Counted from the stretch's first letter, positions 45,868-55,716 are shown. The stretch is DNA of 64,000 bases from Ignavibacteriales bacterium (GCA_003562775.1 PWTU01000190.1:1-64000); one strand, 5' to 3'. The notes: generated by a model not told the origin, from the sequence alone. Numbers and translations: made by a program.

Positions 45868-46632
45868 ATGCATATAGATCTGCTGATAACACCGGTAGGT
45901 ACGAATGAGTTATTTTTTCGCGATAAAAATGTTGTTGTCATCGATGTTTTACGGGCAAGTACGTCGATAGTGACTGCCCTGAATAACGGCGCACGGGAAG
46001 TGATACCGGTTGAAAGTGTCGAAAATGCCGTAAAAGTTTCCGGTAGTCTGTTTGGTGACGTTGTTCTCCGCTGTGGTGAGCGGGAGGGGAAAACCATACC
46101 CGGTTTTAATCTCGGGAATTCTCCCCTCGAGTATTCACCCGAAGCGGTTGAAAATAAATCACTGATTTTTACGAGTACGAATGGCTCACTTGCAATGGTG
46201 ATAGCTAAATTTGCACGCCAGATAGTCGTTGCCGCATTCGTGAACATTACATCGGTTGTCGATTATTTGAAGAAACTAAACGAAGATTTTATAATACTGT
46301 GTGCAGGGAAGGAACATCATTTTTGTATCGAAGATGTCGTGTGTGGTGGAATGATAGTTCAAATGCTCGAAAAGAAAAATATCGCGTTAGACTTGACCGA
46401 TGCGGCGCAGGCCGCTCAAATTATGTACAAATCCTATAGTCGTTCTATTAATAAAATGTTGCGGAATTCGGACCATGGGCAATATCTTATTACAATCGGT
46501 TTCGAGAAAGATTTGAAGGTCTGTGCAGAAGTAGACAGTGTGCCGGTGTTGCCGGTCTTTGATAAGGGCGCGATTAAGCTGCTTAATAAGAAAGCATCGA
46601 GTACTGTTAAAAAGAGCGCAAGCACCACATGA
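45868..46632 (+). CDS. comB: 2-phosphosulfolactate phosphatase family protein
   Basis: ComB removes phosphate from 2-phosphosulfolactate, the second step of coenzyme M synthesis in methanogens. The 254-residue protein has the family motifs VVVIDVLRASTSIVTAL (about 22-38), the acidic CGEREGKTIPGFNLGNSP (about 74-91), TSTNGSLA and LCAGKEHHFCIEDVVCGG. Many bacteria without coenzyme M carry comB homologues, and here no comA or other sulfolactate gene is visible, so its true substrate is uncertain. An ATAGGGGA site precedes the ATG. Confidence 0.9.
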   Translation: MHIDLLITPVGTNELFFRDKNVVVIDVLRASTSIVTALNNGAREVIPVESVENAVKVSGSLFGDVVLRCGEREGKTIPGFNLGNSPLEYSPEAVENKSLIFTSTNGSLAMVIAKFARQIVVAAFVNITSVVDYLKKLNEDFIILCAGKEHHFCIEDVVCGGMIVQMLEKKNIALDLTDAAQAAQIMYKSYSRSINKMLRNSDHGQYLITIGFEKDLKVCAEVDSVPVLPVFDKGAIKLLNKKASSTVKKSASTT

Positions 46633-46681
46633 TGTAGAATACGGTAAATTATATCTGGGTGGATTTTAGAATGTCGAGCGT

Positions 46682-49135
46682 ATGAAACAGGTAGTTAAAA
46701 AAAACAGGCGAGTAAAAATAAATAATGCTCGCACACGGGTGTCCCCGAAACAAAAACGTGCTGTTGCAGCAATTGCAATTACCGTAATTGGTATCCTCGT
46801 GCTGTTAAGCATCGTCTCGTATACACCGGCTGATGAGCCGATTACCGGTGTGTCCTTTTTAGAGTTGTGGAAGGTATTCGGAGGCGATCCCGATATCCAG
46901 GCGAAAGCAGATATAGCCCAAAACTGGCTTGGTCTCATTGGAGCAATTATTTCACATTTTCTCATTAATTCCGCATTTGGCTATCCGGTTATCTTTATCC
47001 CGCTCCTTATTATTATCTGGGGATGGTATATACTTCGCAGTAAAGATATTCGCAATCTCATCGTACTTACTAATTACACACTTGTCATTATTGTACTTGC
47101 TGCGACAATGTTCGGGCTTATACGGTTAATGACTGAAGAACCGTTGTTGGCAATGGATTGGTCGGGTATGGTCGGCGATTATCTTGCCAGGTCAATGTCG
47201 AATCTGATAGGTATGATTGGCAGTACTATTGTAACGCTAACATTACTTTGTATGACCATTATTTTTGTTGTCGATCTTGATCTGCAACGATCGTTTGACA
47301 GGGTGCGCCAACTCTTCGCTTTGATAGCGGTTAGGAAGAATCGCGGGGTAAGTCGTTGGCGACAGAAATCTGCTGCCCGCAAAGAAAAGCGTCGTCTTGA
47401 CAAGGAAAATCGTAAACGTGAAAGAATGAAGGCGGTAAAGGAAGAAGAAAAGGAGGGGAGAAAAAAAGACCGCCAGCCTATTTTTGTGCATGTCGATGAA
47501 GAAGAACGGGAGGAACCCGCGCAGTCGCATGTGGCCAGCTCTGATGAAGATATCGAATTAACAATCAAAGAAGGCGTACGGGAAGAAGAAGCAGATCCAA
47601 AAAAAACTCCAAAATCGTATATCGCTGTAGATGATGAAGAAGAGATAGATTATGTCTTTCCATCAATTGATCTGCTCGAACCCGGATCGGCCTCGGCTCA
47701 GGTTGACGAAGAAGAAGTAAAAACAAATGCAGAACTCCTGCAGGCAAAACTTGCTGATTTCGGCGTGGAAATTGAAAGCGTCAGTGTAACGCGTGGCCCT
47801 GTATTAACATTGTATGAACTTGTCCCTGCGGCAGGAGTTAAAATAAGTAAAATTACCAGTTTATCGAACGATCTTGCACTTGCACTACAGGCGAAGGGTA
47901 TTCGCATCCTTGCACCGATCCCCGGTAAAGGCGCAGTAGGGGTTGAAATTCCGAATCACAACCCATCGATTGTTACATTCAGAAGTGTAATCAATAGTAA
48001 AAAGTTTCATGAATCAAAATTTATGCTCCCGATGGCGATGGGTAAAACTATATCCGGTGAGATATATGTCGATGATCTTGCGCGGTTGCCGCATCTTCTG
48101 ATCGCCGGGTCAACAGGGTCCGGGAAGAGTGTTGGTATCAATACAATTATTGCAAGTTTTCTATACAGATTGCATCCCTCGGATATAAAATTCGTCATTA
48201 TCGATCCTAAAAAAATTGAATTGACGCCGTACCGTAAGGTCGATCGCCACTATCTTGCGGTATCTCCGGACATTGATGAAAAGATTGCAACCAATGCACA
48301 GAATGCAGTTACCGTATTACGGGGTGTTGAGTTGGAAATGGAACAGCGGTATGATCGACTTGCGAGTGCAGGGGTGCGGAATGTTCAGGATTATAATAAA
48401 AAAGTGGCTGCCGGTCAGATCAAATCCAGTCAAGGTGTAACGCATAAAAAGCTTCCGTATATGATTGTCATAATTGATGAATTAGCCGATTTGATGTTGA
48501 CAGCAGCGAAAGATGTAGAGGATCCGATTGCACGACTGGCGCAGCTTGCCCGTGCGGTTGGTATTCATCTAATACTTGCAACACAACGCCCGTCGGTCGA
48601 TGTAATTACCGGAGTAATAAAGGCGAACTTCTCCGCACGTATTGCGTATCAGGTAGCACAGAAAAATGATTCGCGAACGATACTTGATATGAACGGCGCC
48701 GAACAGTTAATCGGCAACGGCGATATGCTCTATCTGCCAAGCGGCAGTCCGAAACCATTGCGGTTACAGAATTCATTCTTATCAAGTGATGAAGTCGAAC
48801 GCTTAACGTCGCACATAAAAAAACAACCCGGTTATTCAAAACCGTACTATCTGCCGTCGATTGTCGAAAGAAAAAAATCGGCTTACGGCGGAGGGGACGA
48901 TGCCCGCGATGAACTATTTGAAGAAGCAGCGGAACTGGTTGTACGTCATCAACAGGGATCGGTATCGTTAATACAACGTCGGCTGAAAGTGGGATACTCC
49001 CGCGCTGCCCGGATAATAGATGAACTCGAAGCAGCGGGAATAGTCGGTCCTTTCGATGGAAGTAAAGCCCGACAAGTCCTTGTTGAAACCGACGGCGAAT
49101 TAAATGTAATTTTAGAATCACTTAAGCAATCGTAA
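46682..49135 (+). CDS. ftsK: DNA translocase FtsK
   Basis: FtsK pumps chromosome DNA at the division septum. The 817-residue protein has about four N-terminal membrane helices (30-200), a very charged linker (about 215-330, alternating Lys/Arg and Glu/Asp runs), and the motor with Walker A AGSTGSGKSVGINT (about 475-488), Walker B VIIDELADLM and the QRPSVDVITG motif. The C-terminal gamma domain (about 745-817, QGSVSLIQRRLKVGYSRAAR) reads oriented KOPS-type sequences. It is at the short end for FtsK because the linker is brief. Confidence 0.94.
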   Translation: MKQVVKKNRRVKINNARTRVSPKQKRAVAAIAITVIGILVLLSIVSYTPADEPITGVSFLELWKVFGGDPDIQAKADIAQNWLGLIGAIISHFLINSAFGYPVIFIPLLIIIWGWYILRSKDIRNLIVLTNYTLVIIVLAATMFGLIRLMTEEPLLAMDWSGMVGDYLARSMSNLIGMIGSTIVTLTLLCMTIIFVVDLDLQRSFDRVRQLFALIAVRKNRGVSRWRQKSAARKEKRRLDKENRKRERMKAVKEEEKEGRKKDRQPIFVHVDEEEREEPAQSHVASSDEDIELTIKEGVREEEADPKKTPKSYIAVDDEEEIDYVFPSIDLLEPGSASAQVDEEEVKTNAELLQAKLADFGVEIESVSVTRGPVLTLYELVPAAGVKISKITSLSNDLALALQAKGIRILAPIPGKGAVGVEIPNHNPSIVTFRSVINSKKFHESKFMLPMAMGKTISGEIYVDDLARLPHLLIAGSTGSGKSVGINTIIASFLYRLHPSDIKFVIIDPKKIELTPYRKVDRHYLAVSPDIDEKIATNAQNAVTVLRGVELEMEQRYDRLASAGVRNVQDYNKKVAAGQIKSSQGVTHKKLPYMIVIIDELADLMLTAAKDVEDPIARLAQLARAVGIHLILATQRPSVDVITGVIKANFSARIAYQVAQKNDSRTILDMNGAEQLIGNGDMLYLPSGSPKPLRLQNSFLSSDEVERLTSHIKKQPGYSKPYYLPSIVERKKSAYGGGDDARDELFEEAAELVVRHQQGSVSLIQRRLKVGYSRAARIIDELEAAGIVGPFDGSKARQVLVETDGELNVILESLKQS

Positions 49136-49155
49136 ACAATGTTGAAGGGAGGAAC

Positions 49156-49782
49156 ATGCGCGCAATAATCCTGAGGTTCGGTATACTTCTTGTGGGAGTG
49201 TCGATACTTTCTGCCCAGCAAAATGTTGTGCAGAATGTGCAGAGAATGTATCAAACCATTGACAATGCGGTGATAGAATATGAACAGATAGTAGAATTTC
49301 CGGTGACGCGAACGGAGCAGACCTTCGAGGGGGTAGTGTATATGATAAGACCGGATTATTATCGCATCGAATCGGAGCAACAAACAGTAGTAACCGACGG
49401 GAAAACAATTTGGTCGTACAATCCTTTTACCGAACAGGTGATTGTTGACCTTTTCAAGGATGATGAACAAATGTTTACGCCGGACCGTTTTTTATTAAAT
49501 ATTCCCGATGATTTTTATGTAACCGTCGGAGACAGAGAAAATGTAGATGGGAAGTCGCTTATATCATTGCGGCTCGTCCCGAAAGACGATCATCAGTTTG
49601 TACGCTCAATGCGTATGTGGGTTGATGAGAGCGGATGGGTTGTTCGCAAGGCAGAGGTAGTCGATCTAAATGAGAACAAGACCACGTATCGCGTCCGTGA
49701 CGTTCAAATTAATGTGGGTGTTGATATGGATTTATTTTCCTATCAACCGCCGGAAAATGCTGAAATTATAGATTTACGTTAA
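49156..49782 (+). CDS. LolA-like outer-membrane lipoprotein carrier protein
   Basis: The 208-residue protein has a signal peptide (cut near LSAQQ, residue 19-21) and a LolA-type half-barrel domain: FEGVVYMIRPDYYRIE (about 57-72), VVTDGKTIWSYNPFTEQV (about 77-94) and a C-terminal strand FSYQPPENAEII. LolA shuttles lipoproteins from the inner to the outer membrane. An AGGGAGGAA ribosome-binding site precedes the ATG. It directly follows ftsK, a pairing also common in other genomes. Confidence 0.9.
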   Translation: MRAIILRFGILLVGVSILSAQQNVVQNVQRMYQTIDNAVIEYEQIVEFPVTRTEQTFEGVVYMIRPDYYRIESEQQTVVTDGKTIWSYNPFTEQVIVDLFKDDEQMFTPDRFLLNIPDDFYVTVGDRENVDGKSLISLRLVPKDDHQFVRSMRMWVDESGWVVRKAEVVDLNENKTTYRVRDVQINVGVDMDLFSYQPPENAEIIDLR

Positions 49783-49797
49783 CAAAACCGATAACGG

Positions 49798-50886
49798 ATG
49801 ACATATCGTTTACGCACACTCACCAATTTCATAATAGGTATTATTCTCACCGGTATATTGCTTTCTGTTGCATTTCGTGGTACGGATTTTTCCGCGCTAT
49901 GGGATATAATACAAAACGTCAATTTTTGGTGGATATTAACTGCTTTTCCGCTATTGATGCTCAGCCATTATGTAAGGGCGTGGAGATGGCAGCTTTTGCT
50001 TGTTCCGGTGAAAGATCGTGTTGAGAGAAAAAATGCATTCTCATCACTGCTTATCGGATATATGACAAACAATGTTGTTCCCCGGGTCGGAGAATTTCTT
50101 CGTCCGTATATGTTGGGGAAAATTGAAAACATATCAAAGGCATCCGCGTTCGGTTCGGTATTTATCGAACGAATGATCGATTTGATATCGCTGCTTCTGG
50201 GTATCGGTCTATTGTTCGTTATATTTCAAAAAACCATAACGGATCAGTTTCCCTGGTGGGGAACGCTTATCGTGACGGTGGTCGTAATCACTATCATTGC
50301 AATAATTACAATATCGCTTCTATTGTACAAGCGGGAATTGATATTTAATATTGCAAAAATATTTTTGTTTCCTTTTTCAGATCGTATTAAACAAAGAACT
50401 GAGGAAATATTTCACTCATTCGTCGACGGAATGATGATAATACGTCAACGCAGAAATATGATATCGATTATTGTGTTGACTTTCGCTATGTGGGCTCTAT
50501 ACATTCTAACGGCATACCTTCCGTTGTTTGCGTTTGATCTGGGGGATGCTCCGATTAATATTGTAACCGGTTTTGTACTCACTATGGTGACTTCAATAAG
50601 CGTCATAGTACCGACTCCCGGAGCAACGGGATCGTATCATACATTTACCGTTGAGATGTTAACACGAGTTTACGGTATTCAGCGGGAGGTTGCCCTCGGG
50701 TATGCTACGCTTACGCACGCGGTCGGATATTTTTCCGTTATAATTGTTGGATTATGCTATGTTTTTCGTCTGAAGCTTCGGTTTCAAGATTTTCTTCGAC
50801 AGGTTGACACAGATAATCAGGACGGGGAGCCGGAAATTGATCATGTATCAGCTTCGCAATTTGATATAAAGAAACCCTATGATTAG
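49798..50886 (+). CDS. Flippase-like/lysylphosphatidylglycerol synthase TM-region protein
   Basis: The 362-residue protein has about eight membrane helices of the LPG_synthase_TM (UPF0104) family. Family features seen are HYVRAWRWQLLL (about 57-68), LIGYMTNNVVPRVGEFLRPYML (about 81-102), FIERMIDLISLL (about 120-131) and the late PTPGATGSYHTFTVEML segment. Members move or modify lipids; a cytoplasmic catalytic part is absent here. It overlaps the next gene by 8 bp. Confidence 0.85.
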   Translation: MTYRLRTLTNFIIGIILTGILLSVAFRGTDFSALWDIIQNVNFWWILTAFPLLMLSHYVRAWRWQLLLVPVKDRVERKNAFSSLLIGYMTNNVVPRVGEFLRPYMLGKIENISKASAFGSVFIERMIDLISLLLGIGLLFVIFQKTITDQFPWWGTLIVTVVVITIIAIITISLLLYKRELIFNIAKIFLFPFSDRIKQRTEEIFHSFVDGMMIIRQRRNMISIIVLTFAMWALYILTAYLPLFAFDLGDAPINIVTGFVLTMVTSISVIVPTPGATGSYHTFTVEMLTRVYGIQREVALGYATLTHAVGYFSVIIVGLCYVFRLKLRFQDFLRQVDTDNQDGEPEIDHVSASQFDIKKPYD

Positions 50887-51571
50887 AAGAATTGTATATA
50901 TTGTTCTCTTTGCAACAATTTGCTGGGGTTTCGCTGCCGCTCAAACAAATGGTACGAGTGATCAGACGGTTTTCGGTTACCGGTTTGGTGTCGGAGGTGG
51001 AATGGGCGTCAGTGCAATCAGCATCAATGATCTGACATCGTATTTAAATGTAATTCACGTACCGGATATAATTAATAGAGTCTCGGAGTTTAGTGCCGCC
51101 GTGGAATTTTTCGGATCATTTGATTTGTTTTTGCATACCGATTATGGGGCAGGGTTGGAATATTCCTATTTACTCGGCTCCCATACTATTGAAACCGGTT
51201 TTGGATCCAACGTATTTAGTTATTCATATCATATGCCCTTGTTGCTGGGCCACTACATTGTTGCCGGTTCGGAGTATTTTTTCAAATTCGGCGGTGGCAT
51301 TGGGTATATTCTGTCACGGTATAAAGAGGATGTGACCGAGTTCCCGGAGCCATTAATATATACCGGCGGTGGCGTCGGCGGGAAATTGCAAGCAGTTGGT
51401 CATACGCCGTTTGGTGAAAGTCTCTTCGGATATATAGGCGTAGAAATGCGTTTTGCATTACCCGGTTCAGTAACCGACGATGAAGGGAACACGCTAACCG
51501 ACGGACGCGAAGATGTGTCTCTGAATTTTTTTTCTTTTGGTCTTAAATTCGGATTAATGTTCTATTTTTAA
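50879..51571 (+). CDS. Predicted outer-membrane beta-barrel protein
   Basis: The 230-residue protein has a signal peptide (cut near AAAQT, residues 19-23) and then alternating amphipathic strands with many aromatic and Gly residues, ending in LKFGLMFYF. The final Phe and the strand pattern are those of an eight-stranded OmpA/OmpW-type barrel, similar to 'outer membrane protein beta-barrel domain' families. I cannot name the family exactly. It overlaps the upstream flippase-like gene and precedes uppP by 11 bp. Confidence 0.75.
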   Translation: MIRRIVYIVLFATICWGFAAAQTNGTSDQTVFGYRFGVGGGMGVSAISINDLTSYLNVIHVPDIINRVSEFSAAVEFFGSFDLFLHTDYGAGLEYSYLLGSHTIETGFGSNVFSYSYHMPLLLGHYIVAGSEYFFKFGGGIGYILSRYKEDVTEFPEPLIYTGGGVGGKLQAVGHTPFGESLFGYIGVEMRFALPGSVTDDEGNTLTDGREDVSLNFFSFGLKFGLMFYF

Positions 51572-51582
51572 AAAGGAGGGAT

Positions 51583-52398
51583 ATGTCATATTTCGATGCA
51601 TTTATTCTCGGATTGGTACAAGGATTAACTGAATTTTTGCCCGTGAGCAGTTCAGGACATCTGGTGCTCGGGCAGGAAGTACTTGGTGTTCTTCAAGCAG
51701 ATAATATTACATTTGAGGTATTTGTACATTTTGGGACCCTATTCAGCATACTTGCAATTTTTTGGAAAGATGTTCTCCGGATATTATCGTCGCTATTTAA
51801 AGGAGTTAAACAACCGTCAAAGATTTCATCATTTTTAAAGGAAGATGAACACTTCAAACTTGCCGTACTTATTGTAGTCGGTTCTATACCCGCTGCGATA
51901 ATCGGCCTCTCATTCAAGCCATACGTGGAGCGGGCTTTTTCGGATGTTAATCTTGTCGGTGTTATGCTCATGGTCACGGGTTTGGTACTATTTCTTACCC
52001 GACTTGCGAGGCCGAAACCCGATAAATTGGTCGGCTGGGGAACCGCTATATTTATCGGATTTGCCCAGGCATTAGCCGTTATGCCGGGAATTTCAAGAGC
52101 CGGGATGACTATTAGCGCCGGTCTATTTGCGGGTGTCGCACGGGAAGAAGCTGCGCGTTATTCATTTCTTTTAGCACTGCCTGCAATATTCGGAGCAACA
52201 TTACTTGAAACGTTTGAGATAACCTCAGCGCCTCTCGAAAAACAATTTATTATCGTATTGATTATCGGGACCATAGCAGCATTTATTGCCGGGTATATTG
52301 CAATCAAAACCATTTTTATTGTATTGAAACGCGATAAGTTTAGCTATTTTTCATTTTATTGTTTAACTGTAGGTTTAATTGTTATATTAGTATCATAA
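51583..52398 (+). CDS. uppP: Undecaprenyl-diphosphatase
   Basis: UppP (BacA) recycles the lipid carrier of peptidoglycan synthesis by removing one phosphate from undecaprenyl diphosphate. The 271-residue protein has eight hydrophobic segments and both signature motifs: GLTEFLPVSSSGHLVLGQEV (about 14-33) with the catalytic Glu and Ser, and MPGISRAGMTISAGL (about 167-181) with the catalytic Arg. An AAAGGAGGG site precedes the ATG. Confidence 0.96.
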   Translation: MSYFDAFILGLVQGLTEFLPVSSSGHLVLGQEVLGVLQADNITFEVFVHFGTLFSILAIFWKDVLRILSSLFKGVKQPSKISSFLKEDEHFKLAVLIVVGSIPAAIIGLSFKPYVERAFSDVNLVGVMLMVTGLVLFLTRLARPKPDKLVGWGTAIFIGFAQALAVMPGISRAGMTISAGLFAGVAREEAARYSFLLALPAIFGATLLETFEITSAPLEKQFIIVLIIGTIAAFIAGYIAIKTIFIVLKRDKFSYFSFYCLTVGLIVILVS

Positions 52399-52414
52399 AT
52401 GATCGGAGGTGTGT

Positions 52415-53041
52415 ATGTTCAACAAAATTTTCTTAATCATGGCAATTGTTACATCGCTTGCGATAATCGTTGCTTGCGGACAACAAGAGAATGGAAATGA
52501 TATGGAACGGGAACAAAGAATGCCCGGTGAACCGGTAACCGATGATTCGCTTGTCGTGATTGAAACGACAAAAGGTACGATTCAAATTGAATTGTTCACC
52601 GAACAGGCGCCGAAGCATTCAGATAATTTTAAAAAGCTTGCACGCGAAGGTTTTTATAATGGTACGATATTTCATCGCGTAATTCCCGGATTCGTTGTAC
52701 AGGGCGGCGACCCGAATTCCCGGTCGGAAGATCGAGCTTTACACGGCCGTGGCGGGCCCGGCTATACGATTCCCGCGGAAATCGGTATCGACCACAAACG
52801 AAGCTATGTTGCAGCGGCGCGCCTCGGTGATCAGGTAAATCCCGAACGCGAGTCCAGCGGCAGCCAATTTTACATTTGCCTTACCGATCTTCCTAACCTC
52901 GACGGTGCGTACACCGTATTCGGACGCGTTGTCGAAGGGATGGATGTTGTCGATGCAATTGCACAAGTTGAGACGGATATGAACGATAATCCCGTCGAAC
53001 GAATTGAAATGGTACAAGTATCACTAATTCCGAAAGAATAA
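52415..53041 (+). CDS. Cyclophilin-type peptidyl-prolyl isomerase lipoprotein
   Basis: The 208-residue protein has a lipoprotein signal with the lipobox ending IVAC (Cys about residue 21), an acidic linker, and a cyclophilin domain. The domain has IFHRVIPGFVVQGGDP (about 88-103), GRGGPGYTIPAEI, SSGSQFYICLTDLPNLDG and YTVFGRVVEGMDVVD. These enzymes speed proline isomerisation in envelope proteins. I use the ATG at 52415, 5 nt after GGAGG; a GTG at 52409 lies inside that site. Confidence 0.92.
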   Translation: MFNKIFLIMAIVTSLAIIVACGQQENGNDMEREQRMPGEPVTDDSLVVIETTKGTIQIELFTEQAPKHSDNFKKLAREGFYNGTIFHRVIPGFVVQGGDPNSRSEDRALHGRGGPGYTIPAEIGIDHKRSYVAAARLGDQVNPERESSGSQFYICLTDLPNLDGAYTVFGRVVEGMDVVDAIAQVETDMNDNPVERIEMVQVSLIPKE

Positions 53042-53044
53042 ATT

Positions 53045-54532
53045 ATGAACAACCGTCAAGAATTTTTCACCTCACGGTGGGGAATGATTCTTGCGGTGAT
53101 TGGGATTGCGGTGGGAACCGGCAATATCTGGCGTTTTCCCCGCATCGTTGCACAGAATGACGGCGGATCATTTCTTATACCCTGGGTAATTTTTCTTTTC
53201 ATCTGGTCGATCCCGCTAATTATTACCGAGATCGCTATAGGTAAGAAAACACGTAAAGGAACCGTCGGAGCGCTTTCCGAGATGGCCGGAGAGAAATTCG
53301 GGTGGATGGGTGCTTTTGTCGGATTCGTTGCAACCGCTATAATGTTCTATTATGCAGTGGTGGCTGGATGGTGTATTAAATATTTATATACATCATTCAC
53401 CGGGTCAATTGTTACGACGGCGGATCATGTTGCATTATGGGATTCCTTCACGGCCGGTTATCAACCGTTGTTTTTCCATGCAATTGCAATGCTGGTCGGT
53501 GTCTATATAATTTACCGGGGTGTGGTTGAAGGCATCGAACGGTGGAATCGTATTCTTGTTCCCTCGCTGCTGGTGATGTTGTTGATACTGGCTGTACGTG
53601 CGATCACACTCGACGGTGCGATGGAGGGGATCGTCTATTTATTCACGCCGAATCTCGAGCGATTATTCGATCACCGGATCTGGCTGCAAGCGCTTACGCA
53701 AAATGCCTGGGATACAGGCGCCGGTTGGGGTTTGATCCTGACATATGCTATTTATCTCAGGAAACGGGAAGATATGGCGCTTAATGCTGCGGTAACCGGG
53801 TTAAGCAACAACTCGGTTTCGCTGCTTGCAGCTATTATCGTTTTTGCTACGATATTCGGGATCGCAGGAGCGGCGGGGGTCGAAGAGCTTGAAATCGGAA
53901 CGGGAAGCACGAACATCGGAATGGCATTTATCTTTTTACCGCAATTATTCACGCAGATGCCCGGCGGCGTCATTGTCCAAAGTTTTTTCTCCAGCATCTT
54001 CTTTTTATCACTCAGTGTCGCGGCGATTAGTTCGTTAATTTCTATGATCGAGCTTGCCGTTCGCGTTTTTATGGATATGGGATTACACCGCCGTAATGCA
54101 ATAGTAATCGTCGGTTCGTTAGGATTTCTCTTTGGAATCCCTTCAGCGCTAAGTTTGACCGTTTTTTATAATCAGGATTGGGTATGGGGCATTGCTTTGA
54201 TGATAAGCGGTGGATTTATCTCTTTTTCGGTGATTAAATACGGTGTCGATAAATTCCGGCGTGAAGTCGTCAACGGTGAGGGTTCGGATGTAAAAATCGG
54301 AAAATGGTATAATATAGTTATAGCGATTCTTATACCACTGCAGGTGATCGTGTTGATCGTATGGTGGCTTTATTCATCCACGCAATGGGACCCCGATGGC
54401 TGGTGGAATCCGTTCGGTGCTGAAACGCTCGGCACCTGTTTGTTTCAATGGGGAATCATCCTCGCATTATTTATAGGTTTCAATAAGATTATAGTCCGCC
54501 GTACTATGAATCACACAACAAAAAAAACATAA
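53045..54532 (+). CDS. Sodium-dependent amino-acid transporter, NSS family
   Basis: The 495-residue protein belongs to the neurotransmitter:sodium symporter family and has about twelve membrane helices. The sodium and substrate site in helix 1, AVGTGNIWRFPRIVAQNDGG (about 21-40), is well conserved, and helix 8 has SISSLISMIELAV-like residues. Bacterial members take up amino acids such as methionine, alanine or tryptophan. A 39-residue MetS-type micro-subunit follows after 7 bp, which points to the MetPS subgroup. Confidence 0.94.
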   Translation: MNNRQEFFTSRWGMILAVIGIAVGTGNIWRFPRIVAQNDGGSFLIPWVIFLFIWSIPLIITEIAIGKKTRKGTVGALSEMAGEKFGWMGAFVGFVATAIMFYYAVVAGWCIKYLYTSFTGSIVTTADHVALWDSFTAGYQPLFFHAIAMLVGVYIIYRGVVEGIERWNRILVPSLLVMLLILAVRAITLDGAMEGIVYLFTPNLERLFDHRIWLQALTQNAWDTGAGWGLILTYAIYLRKREDMALNAAVTGLSNNSVSLLAAIIVFATIFGIAGAAGVEELEIGTGSTNIGMAFIFLPQLFTQMPGGVIVQSFFSSIFFLSLSVAAISSLISMIELAVRVFMDMGLHRRNAIVIVGSLGFLFGIPSALSLTVFYNQDWVWGIALMISGGFISFSVIKYGVDKFRREVVNGEGSDVKIGKWYNIVIAILIPLQVIVLIVWWLYSSTQWDPDGWWNPFGAETLGTCLFQWGIILALFIGFNKIIVRRTMNHTTKKT

Positions 54533-54539
54533 TTATCCT

Positions 54540-54659
54540 ATGGAACTTGCTACTTTACTTACAATGATTTTCACACTCGGCGTTGTCTGGGGCGGATGTA
54601 TATTTGTCGTTCTGCTCGCAATGAAACGTGAGAGGATTAAAAAAGATAATGAAAAGTAG
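54540..54659 (+). CDS. MetS-type small subunit of NSS transporter
   Basis: A 39-codon frame begins 7 bp after the transporter stop. It encodes one hydrophobic helix, LLTMIFTLGVVWGGCIFVVLL being its core, followed by a basic and acidic tail (KRERIKKDNEK). The VWGG motif in a single helix and the position right after an NSS gene match MetS micro-subunits, which are needed for transport in the Corynebacterium MetPS system. Its last 11 bp overlap the chosen holA start in another frame. Confidence 0.82.
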   Translation: MELATLLTMIFTLGVVWGGCIFVVLLAMKRERIKKDNEK

Positions 54660-55716
54660 GAGACCGAAAAAACCTCCGCGGCTTTCAATCGATGATTTGC
54701 AGGAGGCGGTGAAACAAAATAACATTGCACCGTGCTATTTGTTTGCCGGGCCTGAGCTCTTCACGACGGATGAGGCGGTAACACTGCTATGCGACGCGAT
54801 CGTTCCGGTTGAACAGCGAAGTTTTAATTATGACGTTTTGTACGGATATGAAGTGGATGTGAACGAAGTGATAGCTCTCGCTTCGTCGTATCCGATGATG
54901 GGAGAGAAGCGGATGGTCGTGGTGAAGGAGCTCGATAAATTAAATAAATCCGATATGCTGACGTCCTATATAAAGAACCCACTCGATTCAACCGTTTTAA
55001 TTCTTATTAGTGAATCACCCGATTTCCGGAAGAATCCGTTTCGCATTTTTGATGAGAAGAGAATACTTGATTGTAAACCCGTGTACGATAATCAGGTGCC
55101 GCAATGGATAATGAAACGAGTTAAACGATACAAGAAGTCCATACTACCGGAAGCGGCGACAATGCTTGCAGCATATACCGGAACGGCTCTTCGGCAGGTT
55201 GCGAATGAACTCGAAAAACTGGATATTTATACGGCGGATCGGAAAGAAATTTCCATAGACGATGTTCATGCAGTGGTCGGAGTTACGAAGGCGTTTAATA
55301 TTTTTGAACTCTATAAAGCTATAGGATTCAAAGACGCATCGAATGCAATTAATATCCTGGACAGAATGCTCGAACGTGGTGAAAGCCCGGTGATGATAAT
55401 AACTATGCTTACGCGTCTTTTCTCACAGATAGCCAAGCTTGGCGATCTCGAATCGAAAAATGTTCCGAAACAGAAGATCGCGAGCGACTTGAAAATTAAC
55501 CCTTTTTTTCTCGATGAATATTTCGGTTATCTGAAAAAACATCCGCCGGACTCGATCGCCGGCAGATTTAAATCTTTGCTGAGTGCGGATACAGCATTAA
55601 AAACTACAAATAAAGACCCGCGCCTTATTTTATCGATACTTATATATCATCTAATGGATAAGGATACCGGTTCTCTTGATATAATTAACGAATTAGAAGG
55701 TCAGTTCATTGGGTGA
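54649..55716 (+). CDS. holA: DNA polymerase III delta subunit
   Basis: Delta opens the sliding clamp within the clamp loader. The 355-residue protein follows the HolA pattern: an N-terminal IAPCYLFAGPELF segment, the VVVKELDKLNKSDML region that meets the clamp, the central helical domain (TAYTGTALRQVANELEKLDIY-like, about 180-205) and the C-terminal collar domain. I take the ATG at 54649 rather than a GTG at 54628, since GAGAGGA lies upstream. The start lies inside the MetS-type gene. The stop overlaps the next gene by 8 bp. Confidence 0.9.
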   Translation: MKSRRPKKPPRLSIDDLQEAVKQNNIAPCYLFAGPELFTTDEAVTLLCDAIVPVEQRSFNYDVLYGYEVDVNEVIALASSYPMMGEKRMVVVKELDKLNKSDMLTSYIKNPLDSTVLILISESPDFRKNPFRIFDEKRILDCKPVYDNQVPQWIMKRVKRYKKSILPEAATMLAAYTGTALRQVANELEKLDIYTADRKEISIDDVHAVVGVTKAFNIFELYKAIGFKDASNAINILDRMLERGESPVMIITMLTRLFSQIAKLGDLESKNVPKQKIASDLKINPFFLDEYFGYLKKHPPDSIAGRFKSLLSADTALKTTNKDPRLILSILIYHLMDKDTGSLDIINELEGQFIG

